Below, piece by piece: positions 21,682 through 29,098 of a stretch of 36,154 bases of DNA. Location of the stretch: positions 1-36,154 of the forward strand of contig JAQWQL010000016.1 of assembly GCA_029244605.1 (NCBI GenBank), given 5' to 3'. Source of the stretch: Acidimicrobiales bacterium (GTDB lineage: Bacteria > Actinomycetota > Acidimicrobiia > Acidimicrobiales > UBA8592). Every line of letters begins with the position of its first letter. Position 1 is the first letter of the stretch. The notes under the pieces were generated by a model. That model made no database searches, was not told where the DNA came from, and saw nothing but the letters and a program-made list of their open reading frames with translations. The position numbers and the translations under genes were made by a program.

Positions 21682-22659
21682 ATGCTTACCCTCCGTTTCG
21701 ATTTCCGCCTCAAACCCGATAGTCCAACAACGATGCACGAGCTCTACAACACTGCATTAGATATGTGTCAATGGGGCGAACGAAACAACGCGGCAACTGC
21801 CATGTTCTCAGAACATCACAGTTCACCAGATGGATACCTCCCATCCCCGGTCATCATGGCCGCAGCCGCAGCCACACGGACAGAAACCCTGACATTCAAC
21901 GTAGGTGCTCTCCTGCTTCTTATGTACGACCCGATCAAACTCGCAGAGGATATCGCCGTACTAGACCACCTCAGCGGCGGGAGGATTGGGTACACAATTG
22001 GGCTTGGGTACAGAGAAGAAGAATACGCAATGTTTGGCATAGATTCGAAACAGCGAGGAAAAGAAATCGAAGACCGGATCCACGCCCTCCTTAACGCCCT
22101 AAGTGGTGAACCTTTTGAATGGCGTGGGAGAAAAATCCATGTACAGCCAAAACCAGCGACTCCAGGAGGCCCTATTATCGCCTACGGTGGCGGCAGTCGA
22201 GCAGCCGCTGAACGCGCAGCCAGACTCGGGATGATGTTTTTCCCACAAACAACCGACCCTGCAATGGCAACCTTTTACGATACCGAAGCAAAAAAAGTAG
22301 GCAATCCGACTGGAATGACTATGGGTCCAGAAGAAGGAGCCCCCACAACTGTCTTCGTCGCAGAAAGCCTTGACCAAGGATGGGAGCAATATGGACCTTA
22401 TATGCTTCACGACGCAACTTCATATAGAGAATGGATGGGCGAAGACAATAATTCTGCGAGTCTTAGCCGAGCATCCACGATCTCTGAACTGCGAGATGAA
22501 AACGGGCCATATAGGGTCGTCACCCCCGAAGAAGCAGTTGCACTCATCAGTCAGTACCACCGACTGTCACTCCAACCCCTATGCGGTGGGATACCTCTAG
22601 ATTTAGCATGGCCTTCACTGGAATTAATTGAAAAACAAGTACTTCCGAATATTGCTTAA
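21682..22659 (+). CDS. Luciferase-like (LLM) flavin-dependent oxidoreductase
   Basis: A 325-residue bacterial-luciferase-like TIM barrel that would use FMNH2 or F420. Motifs: 'MFSEHHSSPDGYLPSP', 'YDPIKLAEDIAVLDHLSGGRIGYTIGLGYREEEY' and 'IIAYGGGSRAAAERAARLG'. I start at ATG 21682, 8 bases after the amidohydrolase stop with AAGG just upstream. The frame is open much further upstream but that part lies inside the amidohydrolase and is not conserved-looking. It is the last gene of the Rieske run, and could be a monooxygenase in the same pathway. Confidence 0.88.
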   Translation: MLTLRFDFRLKPDSPTTMHELYNTALDMCQWGERNNAATAMFSEHHSSPDGYLPSPVIMAAAAATRTETLTFNVGALLLLMYDPIKLAEDIAVLDHLSGGRIGYTIGLGYREEEYAMFGIDSKQRGKEIEDRIHALLNALSGEPFEWRGRKIHVQPKPATPGGPIIAYGGGSRAAAERAARLGMMFFPQTTDPAMATFYDTEAKKVGNPTGMTMGPEEGAPTTVFVAESLDQGWEQYGPYMLHDATSYREWMGEDNNSASLSRASTISELRDENGPYRVVTPEEAVALISQYHRLSLQPLCGGIPLDLAWPSLELIEKQVLPNIA

Positions 22660-22739
22660 TCAACTCTTATGGTCCTACCCCTTCGAAGCGGGAATATCTT
22701 GTATTATGAATAGGTATCCAGTTTCCATGAAAGGAAGCA

Positions 22740-23444
22740 ATGAAAAAAATACTCATACCTCTATTGGCATCCCTATTCCTTCTACCCGCGTGCGGCGGTG
22801 GTGACTCTGGTGATGGCCTCGAAGCCTTAGCTGACGCTATTGAATCATCTATCGATGATGCTGATGATGACGAAGAAGGTGTTGATTTCATCCGAGGTAA
22901 AGGTGCGTGCGTTGCTGAGAACGCTATTGCTTATGGAGCTGAAGAACTCGAAAAGAATGGAATAACTCTTGAAACAGTTAATGACCCAGACTTCGGTCCG
23001 GAGAACCTCTCAGAAGGAGGTCAAGACATAGTGTTCAACTCCTTACTTGACTGCCTAACACCTTCCGATATGGCAGAAGCAATAATGCAAGGAGCAGCGG
23101 AAGAAGGCGAACCGATCTCCATGGATGCCGCTCTCTGCTACGCCGAAAACATGTCCAGAGAAGACTGGCGAGTGATTATTAGTGGTGAGGAAGATTCAGA
23201 TGAAGCAGGTGCAATATTCCTCGGATTATTAGGGGACTGTCCACAAGTATTTGTCGAAATAATTATGGCTGACTTGGGAGTAGATCGAAGCGCTGCAGAA
23301 TGCGTTGTAGAAGCACTATCTGGACCGCTCTTAACAGCACTAGCGTCGTTGGGAGAGAGTGATGAAGAACCCGACATGGAGGTCATTACAGAACTGTTCG
23401 AGGCGTTCGTAGGGTGTGGTGTTGACCCAGAAATGATGGGGTAA
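22740..23444 (+). CDS. Lipoprotein with three cysteine-pair repeats
   Basis: A 234-residue exported lipoprotein. Signal MKKILIPLLASLFLLPAC has a clear lipobox (LPAC, lipid on C18), then a GGG and acidic linker to about residue 48. The mature part contains three related helical units, each opening with an Ala-rich 'aaCvaEn' helix and closing near 'LLdC': Cys pairs C57/C105, C133/C167 and C188/C226. The regular pairing suggests one disulfide per repeat. Very acidic overall. The ribosome site GAAAGGAAG precedes ATG by 4 bases. Similar Cys-paired acidic lipoproteins occur in Acidimicrobiia as I recall; function unknown. Confidence 0.85.
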   Translation: MKKILIPLLASLFLLPACGGGDSGDGLEALADAIESSIDDADDDEEGVDFIRGKGACVAENAIAYGAEELEKNGITLETVNDPDFGPENLSEGGQDIVFNSLLDCLTPSDMAEAIMQGAAEEGEPISMDAALCYAENMSREDWRVIISGEEDSDEAGAIFLGLLGDCPQVFVEIIMADLGVDRSAAECVVEALSGPLLTALASLGESDEEPDMEVITELFEAFVGCGVDPEMMG

Positions 23445-23476
23445 TACAACTTAGCTGGCTTTGTAGATCATTGAGG

Positions 23477-24358
23477 CTATAGAAGGAATGGGGCTAGCCG
23501 GTCCAAACTAGAGTCGTCGAAAGGGCTAAGCTGAGCCCGAGATACGCCCTGTTCGGCAAGCCATCCCAGCCCATCAGCGACCTTCTCTGGGCTGCCAAAA
23601 AATCGGCTGTAAAGTCCATCGCCCATTTTTGTTTCGATACCTTTGGTGAAATCGTCAGTTCCGGCGTTGCAGAGAACAAACATTCCTAATTCAACATCCG
23701 GACGAACATTTCGCACTTTTTCGATCATCGATAAGAGATGGCTCTCTGGAACTTCTGCCAAAATACCCATATCCAGTCTTCCTCCACGGGTAGAAGCGCT
23801 CGAAGCCTTAATCTCTACCCTGTCTAGGAAAGGCGTAACCTCTCGGACGGTTCTCGGACCACCAACTGACCCGATCAACACTGGAGCGTCATCACCAAGA
23901 GGCCCTAAATTCTTTGTATCCACTTGGTAGTACTTGCCGCTAAAAGAACAGGTGCCTTCTGTCAACAAGGAACGAACAATTTGGATTGCCTCTATGTACA
24001 TTCCAGCCCGATCGCGAGGAACTGGATATTCCATACCAGCGTCAATAATTTCTCCTTCAGCCCAACCGGCACCCAAACCAAGTTCAAATCGGCCATCAGA
24101 GACCTTATGCAAAAGCAGCGCAGCTTGAGCCACCTCTATAGGGGACCGCAACAGGTTATTAACAAATGACGTAGTAATCTTCACACGGCTCGTCGCTGAT
24201 GTTATCGCAGTCGTTGCAACCCATACATGCGGGAAAGGCCGATGATCCGTATAGAAATGATCAGCAACCGAAAGCACATGCCAACCTTCGTCCTCACGCT
24301 GGCGAGCCCATTCACCGGGTTTCACAGTGACATCCATAAGATTCACTACATATTCCAT
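23477..24358 (-). CDS. Luciferase-like, probably F420-dependent, oxidoreductase
   Basis: A 293-residue LLM-class protein. 'VADHFYTDHRPFPHVWVATTAI' and 'TTSFVNNLLRSPIEVAQAALLLHKVSDGRFELGLGAGW' mark the family, with 'GDDAPVLIGSVGGPRTVREVTPFLDRVEI' as the cofactor-side strand. The 'SDGRFELGLGAGW' form is common in F420-dependent members from actinobacteria. The GGA in ATAGGAATTAT lies 6 bases before ATG. It converges on the lipoprotein gene 32 bases away. Substrate and reaction unknown. Confidence 0.87.
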   Translation of the reverse strand: MEYVVNLMDVTVKPGEWARQREDEGWHVLSVADHFYTDHRPFPHVWVATTAITSATSRVKITTSFVNNLLRSPIEVAQAALLLHKVSDGRFELGLGAGWAEGEIIDAGMEYPVPRDRAGMYIEAIQIVRSLLTEGTCSFSGKYYQVDTKNLGPLGDDAPVLIGSVGGPRTVREVTPFLDRVEIKASSASTRGGRLDMGILAEVPESHLLSMIEKVRNVRPDVELGMFVLCNAGTDDFTKGIETKMGDGLYSRFFGSPEKVADGLGWLAEQGVSRAQLSPFDDSSLDRLAPFLL

Positions 24359-24408
24359 ATAATTCCTATCCTAGCTATAAGAGTTGCGCTAGGCGAAGCC
24401 GCCACATT

Positions 24409-24735
24409 CTAATCCTGCTTCTCCTTACCTCTCGCTTTCTCCCACGCCTCACATATTCGGCTCTCAGCTTCGATTTGCCGAAGAGAAATCTCCTCATGCA
24501 GTGCATTGAGAACAGGTTGCTTCTGCTCCGCCTTGAATAACTTGTTAAGCAACTGATCTATTTTTGGGTCAATCACTTTTGCTCCATTTCCGCTGCGAAC
24601 CCGATTCCATACAAACAATGAAGACATCCATAGGGGCAGATCCAGTGCGTCCGGCGATCTCGACAATAGTTGCGTACTGGTCATCTGAGAGAGCAAGAAG
24701 GATTAAAGAGCGTCTACTAGCTTCCATCCCATTAC
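24409..24735 (-). pseudogene. Small gene, possibly frameshifted
   Basis: Two overlapping minus-strand frames look like pieces of one protein. Frame A, from ATG 24735, reads MEASRRSLILLALSDDQYATIVEIAGRTG... and stops at 24569. Frame B reads ...KVIDPKIDQLLNKLFKAEQKQP... to a Glu/Lys-rich end (EAWEKARGKEKQD) stopping at 24409. Frame A looks protein-like before about 24600 and frame B after it, as expected from a single-base shift near 24590-24610. Neither part matches a family I know, and no strong ribosome site is seen. It could instead be one short real gene in frame B. Confidence 0.35.
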
Positions 24736-24865
24736 TATGGCAGCGGCCTGTGACACTAGGTGCGGAAACTATTCCAAAGTAGAAGTCATCTGTAAATTCC
24801 AAAAGCAATTCGGTAAATTGGAGACTGTTGTTGGAACAGCTTCGTGAGTGTGGTTGAATCAGATC

Positions 24866-25351
24866 ATGAGGAAACGATCCACGAAACAGGGCCTGTTGGG
24901 ACTTGCTCTCTGCTTTCTACTGTTGGGGTTAGGCGCTGAAAAAATTTATGCGCATACACAACTAGCGGAATCTTCTCCAGACAGAAAGGAAAGAGTCTCA
25001 AATCTTACAGAAATTGTATTAACTTTTTCCAGCGAAGTACTTGATGACGGGAAAGCAAAAATTTCCCTCACGACGCTGCATGATGGGAAAGAGGTCCCTA
25101 TAGGTGACACAATGTTTGTCTCGGAATATACCATTCGTGCTGACGTCTATACACAACCCGCGCCAGGACAGTATGTGGTCCGTTATAGGGTCACCGCCCT
25201 CGACGGCGACCTTAACGATAGCGGCTACGCTTTTGAGGTTCTAGCTTCAAAAGGTAATGATGCTACGTGGATAGTCCTTGGAGTCGGGATCGCTGTCATC
25301 GCTGCTGTTGTAGCAGTACTAAGGAAAAACCCTAAGAAGGAGAAAGAATGA
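24866..25351 (+). CDS. CopC-domain copper-binding protein with C-terminal membrane anchor
   Basis: About 161 residues. An N-terminal signal peptide ('LLGLALCFLLLGLGAEKIYA') is cut before His in 'AHTQLAESSPDRKERV', so the mature N-terminal His could bind Cu(II) as in CopC. The beta-sandwich follows ('IVLTFSSEVLDDGKAKISL', 'GQYVVRYRVTALDGDLNDSGYAFEV'). Many CopC proteins have 'DGH' where this one has 'DGD', so one copper ligand may be missing. A C-terminal helix ('TWIVLGVGIAVIAAVVAVL') and a basic tail anchor it outside the membrane. The in-frame GTG at 24848 is an alternative start. Its stop overlaps the next ATG (ATGA). No CopD-like gene is adjacent. Confidence 0.85.
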   Translation: MRKRSTKQGLLGLALCFLLLGLGAEKIYAHTQLAESSPDRKERVSNLTEIVLTFSSEVLDDGKAKISLTTLHDGKEVPIGDTMFVSEYTIRADVYTQPAPGQYVVRYRVTALDGDLNDSGYAFEVLASKGNDATWIVLGVGIAVIAAVVAVLRKNPKKEKE

Positions 25352-25896
25352 ACACCCCAAGAATCCCGCCGCTTGATGTTTCATCGCTTAACGATGAAGC
25401 CCAACAAGTCCTTCAACCTATCTTAGAAGCGGGGCGACCTTGGAATATATTTCTTACCTTGGCACATCACCCTGACCTTGCAAAGCGATGGCTAGTTTTT
25501 TCAAATCATGTCTTATTCAAATCCTCCATCCCTGCTCGTGAACGGGAGATCGCTATTCTCCGAACTGGGTGGCTATGCCAGTCAGAGTATGAATGGGCGC
25601 AACATGAGCTGATCGGAACTGAAGCTGGATTAACGAAAGAAGAAATCGGCCGCATTAAAGATGGTGCTAGCGCCGGATGGGGTACGTTAGACGCGCTTAT
25701 TATCAACGCAGCTGACGAGCTATTCGATGATAAAAAAATAAGCGATGACACTTGGAACTCTCTTAAGGCCTACTGGGATGATCAACAAATGATGGATCTT
25801 GTTTTTGCTGTAGGCCAGTACACCCTAGTCTCCATGGCGCTACGAACTTTTGAAGTTCCCTTAGACGATTTTCTCACTGGTTGGGATAGAACATGA
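25348..25896 (+). CDS. Carboxymuconolactone decarboxylase (CMD/AhpD-like) family protein
   Basis: A 182-residue all-helical protein with the CMD core 'IPAREREIAILRTGWLCQSEYEWAQHELIGTEAGLTKEEI' (about residues 60-100). In place of the AhpD CxxC there is a single Cys, in 'CQSEYEWAQH', so peroxidase activity of the AhpD kind is unlikely. The Glu/His arrangement fits the decarboxylase-like members common beside catabolic genes. ATGA overlap with the CopC gene and an AAGGAG site inside that gene's end indicate coupled translation, an unusual pairing. Confidence 0.87.
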   Translation: MNTPRIPPLDVSSLNDEAQQVLQPILEAGRPWNIFLTLAHHPDLAKRWLVFSNHVLFKSSIPAREREIAILRTGWLCQSEYEWAQHELIGTEAGLTKEEIGRIKDGASAGWGTLDALIINAADELFDDKKISDDTWNSLKAYWDDQQMMDLVFAVGQYTLVSMALRTFEVPLDDFLTGWDRT

Positions 25897-25972
25897 TGGA
25901 AGGTAGGTTCTGGCCTTAATATGGATTCAGAAACACACATCAGAATCTACCCATGATGTCGCTGAGGTTGAG

Positions 25973-26911
25973 ATGAAATACATTCTAGGGTTACCAACGG
26001 ACCAAGTTCAGTTGATTCAAGAATTCGGCACGGCGAAAGCGATTGCTGACATGGCTTCAACGGCGGAGAATTTGGGATATTACGGAGTTTTCGTTACCGA
26101 CCACCCCATTCCTCCAGCTTCGTTCATATCAGCTGGAGGGCACCATACTCTTGACCCGATGGTAACCCTTGCATCAGCAGCAACAGCTACCACACGGCTG
26201 AAGATATTGACTAATTTGCTGATCGTCGCCTACCGCAATCCTTTTCTCGCTGCAAAGTCCGTCGCGACGCTCGATAATCTTTCCCAAGGTCGCCTCATAC
26301 TCGGTGTTGGCGCTGGGTATCTTAGAGAGGAATTCGAAGCAGCTGGTGTGTCTTTCAAAACTCGAGGAAAAACTCTAAATAAGCACCTCCAAGTAATGCG
26401 GAAGGTATGGGCTGGTGAGCCAGCAACCATCACCGATGAGAAGTATCAAGCCAACGAAGTCGTAGCTCTCCCTACGCCAACGAAACAGGCCGGTGGCCTT
26501 TCACCTCCAATATGGGTTGGCGGAAATTCAACTAATGCTATTGACCGAGTTGTTCGTTTTGGCGACGGCTGGATCCCGATGCCGACACCGGGAGGTGTAG
26601 ACAAGTTTGTGCGAACTAGTCCCATCAACGATCTTGCTTCACTCGGAGAAAGAATTAACACCCTTAGAGAAAAATGGAATGATGCAGGGAGAGAAGGGGA
26701 CCCAAGCATAACGATCGGACCTTGGGATGCTGGGCATTTCGGAACCAAGAACTGGGATGCCGATACTTACTTGGCTCGGATTGACCAGTTATCCGAATTT
26801 GGCGTCACCCATATTCCGATAATGCTCAGCAATTTAGGTGGCGCCTCCGAAGCTTCCAGGTCAGAATTCCTTGAACGAGTCGAAGGGTTTGCTCAATTCG
26901 TTGGGCTATAG
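25973..26911 (+). CDS. Luciferase-like, probably F420-dependent, oxidoreductase
   Basis: A 312-residue LLM-class protein, third in this window. 'GVFVTDHPIPPASF', 'LTNLLIVAYRNPFLAAKSVATLDNLSQGRLILGVGAGYLREEFEAAGV' and 'PPIWVGGNSTNAIDRVVRFGDGWIPMP' are diagnostic. The architecture follows F420-dependent TIGR03619-like members. It lies 76 bases after the CMD gene and may share its transcript. Convergent with the decarboxylase gene 22 bases further on. Substrate unknown. Confidence 0.9.
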   Translation: MKYILGLPTDQVQLIQEFGTAKAIADMASTAENLGYYGVFVTDHPIPPASFISAGGHHTLDPMVTLASAATATTRLKILTNLLIVAYRNPFLAAKSVATLDNLSQGRLILGVGAGYLREEFEAAGVSFKTRGKTLNKHLQVMRKVWAGEPATITDEKYQANEVVALPTPTKQAGGLSPPIWVGGNSTNAIDRVVRFGDGWIPMPTPGGVDKFVRTSPINDLASLGERINTLREKWNDAGREGDPSITIGPWDAGHFGTKNWDADTYLARIDQLSEFGVTHIPIMLSNLGGASEASRSEFLERVEGFAQFVGL

Positions 26912-26933
26912 AGCCGGTAATCTCTTAGATACC

Positions 26934-28355
26934 TTAGATAGGGAACCCATTCAGATCAATTAATTCCCACAATGCATCGACATGTCGTTGTTCTGTCCAA
27001 GTTGATCCGATTGAAACCCGAATAAAGTCAGTATCGTCGATAACTGAAGGCGTCAAGTAAGCCGTCCCACTTGCGTTTATTGCATTGGCTAATGATTTTG
27101 TCGCTTCGTTTCCTCCTAGATGACGGAAACAAACCAAAGCAAGCGTGCGCGGTGCAACAATTTCAAATCGGTTATCTTCGACTAGCTGTTTTTCCAATTC
27201 TTTTGCCCAGTCGACATGGGACCTCACGAAATCACGTAATTTCTCTGCACCATATGACCGGAGGACAAACCAGAGTTTCAAAGCTCGAAAGCGTCGCCCA
27301 AGAGGAACATGCCAATCTCGGTAATCTATAGCATCCGGATTTCCCGATGATTCATTTTTCAAATATGCGGGGAGGATGCTCATAGCATCGATTAATTTCT
27401 CTCGATTGCCCACCCAGAAGACAGAACAGTCGAAGTTTGTAAGAAGCCATTTGTGAGGATTGAACGTGTAACTATCGACGAGTTCAACCCCATCTTGAAG
27501 GTGTCGGAACTCAGGACATATCATGGCGCTTCCTGCATATGCTGCGTCAGCGTGGTGCCACATGTCATGAGCCTTAGCGACAGCGGCTATTGATCGAATC
27601 GGATCCATCGCTGTAGTGCTAGTAGTGCCCACTGCTGAACATATCCAAGTGGGGACAAGGCCAGAAGCTAAATCCTCTTCGATCTGGTTACTTAGAGCAT
27701 CAACGTCCATGGCGAAAGACGCATCAGTCTCAATTGAACGGATATGTCGGAAGCCGGCGATGCGGGCCCCCTTCTCAATCGAAGAATGCGCCTGCTCGGA
27801 GCCATACGCTACCAAGGAATCAGTGGCGTGTCCTGCCTGCACTGCATGGTGTCTCGCTATAGCTAACGAAAGATGAGTTGAATCTGAAGCACTCATCTGA
27901 AGGACACCACCTCCTGGGCCGGTATCTATCCGCCAAGCTGGTGGTAGGCCAAGAAGGTCTACCAGCCAATCGAGGACCGTGTTCTCTATCTCTGTTGGGG
28001 ATGGAGCAGTCGACCACATCATTCCTTGAGTTGCCAGGCCAGCCGCCACAAATTCCCCCAGAACAGAGACAGGCGATACTCCCGATGGAAAAAAAGCGAA
28101 CCATCCCGGGTGTTGCCAGTGGGCCATTCCCGGCATCACAACTCGGTCAAGATCGGAAAGAATATCGTCCATACTTTCTGGTTGCTCTGGTGCTCCTTCA
28201 GGAAGCATGGAGCGGATATCGCCCGGAGTAATGTCAGGTAATATCCGTTGGTCACCAATGTTTGAGAAGTAATCTGCAAGCCAGTCAACCAGCTGATAGC
28301 CGTATTTTCTAAAATCTTCTATTGGAAGGTGCGGAGAGTTCTCTGCATTACTCAT
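26934..28355 (-). CDS. PLP-dependent aromatic-L-amino-acid decarboxylase (group II)
   Basis: A 473-residue cytosolic enzyme of the DDC/tyrosine/tryptophan decarboxylase family, which removes CO2 from L-amino acids to give amines such as tryptamine or phenylethylamine. PLP Schiff-base Lys is K302 in 'NPHKWLL'; D270 in 'HHADAAYAG' would pair with the pyridine nitrogen; H190 in 'EQAHSS' stacks on the ring. 'MAHWQHPGWFAFFP' and 'GMMWSTAPSPTEIE' near residues 76-123 form the substrate side. The ATG overlaps the stop of ybaK by 8 bases, with GGAGG inside that gene, so the two are coupled. Exact substrate is not decidable; aromatic L-amino acids are most likely. Confidence 0.92.
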   Translation of the reverse strand: MSNAENSPHLPIEDFRKYGYQLVDWLADYFSNIGDQRILPDITPGDIRSMLPEGAPEQPESMDDILSDLDRVVMPGMAHWQHPGWFAFFPSGVSPVSVLGEFVAAGLATQGMMWSTAPSPTEIENTVLDWLVDLLGLPPAWRIDTGPGGGVLQMSASDSTHLSLAIARHHAVQAGHATDSLVAYGSEQAHSSIEKGARIAGFRHIRSIETDASFAMDVDALSNQIEEDLASGLVPTWICSAVGTTSTTAMDPIRSIAAVAKAHDMWHHADAAYAGSAMICPEFRHLQDGVELVDSYTFNPHKWLLTNFDCSVFWVGNREKLIDAMSILPAYLKNESSGNPDAIDYRDWHVPLGRRFRALKLWFVLRSYGAEKLRDFVRSHVDWAKELEKQLVEDNRFEIVAPRTLALVCFRHLGGNEATKSLANAINASGTAYLTPSVIDDTDFIRVSIGSTWTEQRHVDALWELIDLNGFPI

Positions 28356-28827
28356 TTTGTCCTCCTGTTAAAGGAGCGTAGGTTGCTCCGAGCACAACTT
28401 CAAAGCTGCTAGGGGAAATAGCTACTTCCAGACCCCGTTTGCCACCGCTAACAAATATTTCATCGTAAAGAAGCGCTGACTCATCAACAAACGTCCTATG
28501 TTCACGGACTTGCCCGAACGGAGAAATTCCCCCTGCTACGTATCCAGTTCTTCGTTCAGCTACTGCAACTTCAGCCATTTTCGCCTTCTTGGACTTAGTA
28601 ATTTTCGAAAGCGCCTTGAGGTTCAGTAGGGAAGTCACCGGTACGATAGCGACAACAACTTCACCATTGTGCAACTCGGCTAGAAGCGTCTTGAACACAT
28701 GTAAGGAGTTGAGACCTAGTTGCTCAATGACTTCATCGCCATAATTCTGTATAGATGGGTTATGCGTATACTCGAGGACTCTGAATTTCTGTTGAGCTTT
28801 AGATAAGGCAACGACGGCTGGAGTCAC
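28348..28827 (-). CDS. ybaK: YbaK/EbsC-type aminoacyl-tRNA deacylase
   Basis: 159 residues matching Cys-tRNA(Pro) deacylase YbaK, which hydrolyses Cys wrongly attached to tRNA-Pro. Motifs: 'VFKTLLAELHNGEVVVAIVPVTSLLNLKALSKI' with the helix carrying the functional Lys, 'AERRTGYVAGGISPFGQ' and 'SGGKRGLEVAISPSSF'. The start is GTG 28827 with no Shine-Dalgarno site; TAGAAT lies exactly 6 nt upstream, so a leaderless mRNA is likely. It overlaps the decarboxylase gene by 8 bases. Confidence 0.92.
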   Translation of the reverse strand: MTPAVVALSKAQQKFRVLEYTHNPSIQNYGDEVIEQLGLNSLHVFKTLLAELHNGEVVVAIVPVTSLLNLKALSKITKSKKAKMAEVAVAERRTGYVAGGISPFGQVREHRTFVDESALLYDEIFVSGGKRGLEVAISPSSFEVVLGATYAPLTGGQNE

Positions 28828-28833
28828 ATGAAG

Positions 28834-28839
28834 ATTCTA
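28834..28839 (-). promoter_or_regulatory. -10 element of leaderless ybaK mRNA
   Basis: TAGAAT (5 of 6 to TATAAT) on the minus strand, 6 nt before GTG 28827. It is the best -10 in the window. The -35 position (TCAGTC at 17-nt spacing) is poor, as is common for such promoters. Confidence 0.55.
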
Positions 28840-28862
28840 ACTTGAAACTATCTAGAGACTGA

Positions 28863-28884
28863 ATTGTTAGACCCGCTCAACAAT
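28863..28884. other. Hairpin between ybaK promoter and micropeptide gene
   Basis: ATTGTT...AACAAT with an inner GA/TC pair after a bulge. On the minus strand it lies 27 bases after the stop of the micropeptide gene at 28911 and before the ybaK promoter, so it could end that short transcript. No T-run follows. Confidence 0.3.
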
Positions 28885-28910
28885 CTTTAGGAGCAAGAAC
28901 CGAGCAATGC

Positions 28911-29000
28911 TTACATCAACAGTGGAACTACAACTGAAGCAACCACCATGCAAATAACGATTGCGGCGATCATTCGTATCCCTATAGTTCGCTTCGCCAT
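28911..29000 (-). CDS. Putative 29-residue membrane micropeptide
   Basis: ATG 29000 opens a 29-codon frame: basic start (MAKRTIGIR), one helix (MIAAIVICMVVASVVV) and end PLLM, then TAA. It has the same plan as the peptide at 1156-1239. TACACT sits exactly 6 nt before the ATG, matching the leaderless pattern of other genes here, and the frame fills an otherwise empty 271-base gap. It would be a single-pass inner-membrane peptide; function unknown. Confidence 0.5.
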   Translation of the reverse strand: MAKRTIGIRMIAAIVICMVVASVVVPLLM

Positions 29001-29006
29001 ATTGTC

Positions 29007-29012
29007 AGTGTA
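29007..29012 (-). promoter_or_regulatory. -10 element of micropeptide gene
   Basis: TACACT on the minus strand, 6 nt before ATG 29000, with no Shine-Dalgarno sequence between. The rest of 29013-29098 holds a weak TATAGC (29083-29088) facing the SDR gene and nothing else I can support. Confidence 0.4.
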
Positions 29013-29098
29013 GATGGCCTGCAACTAAAGGACGAAGCTGGGAAACAACGGCATTCAAGTGCTGTATCAATACAAAACGTTCTATAGCTAGGTACGCT

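Noticed and set aside
25925-25945. GATTC...GAATC dyad before the third luciferase-like gene
   Set aside because: Only 5 bp with a long loop; expected by chance in this length of sequence.
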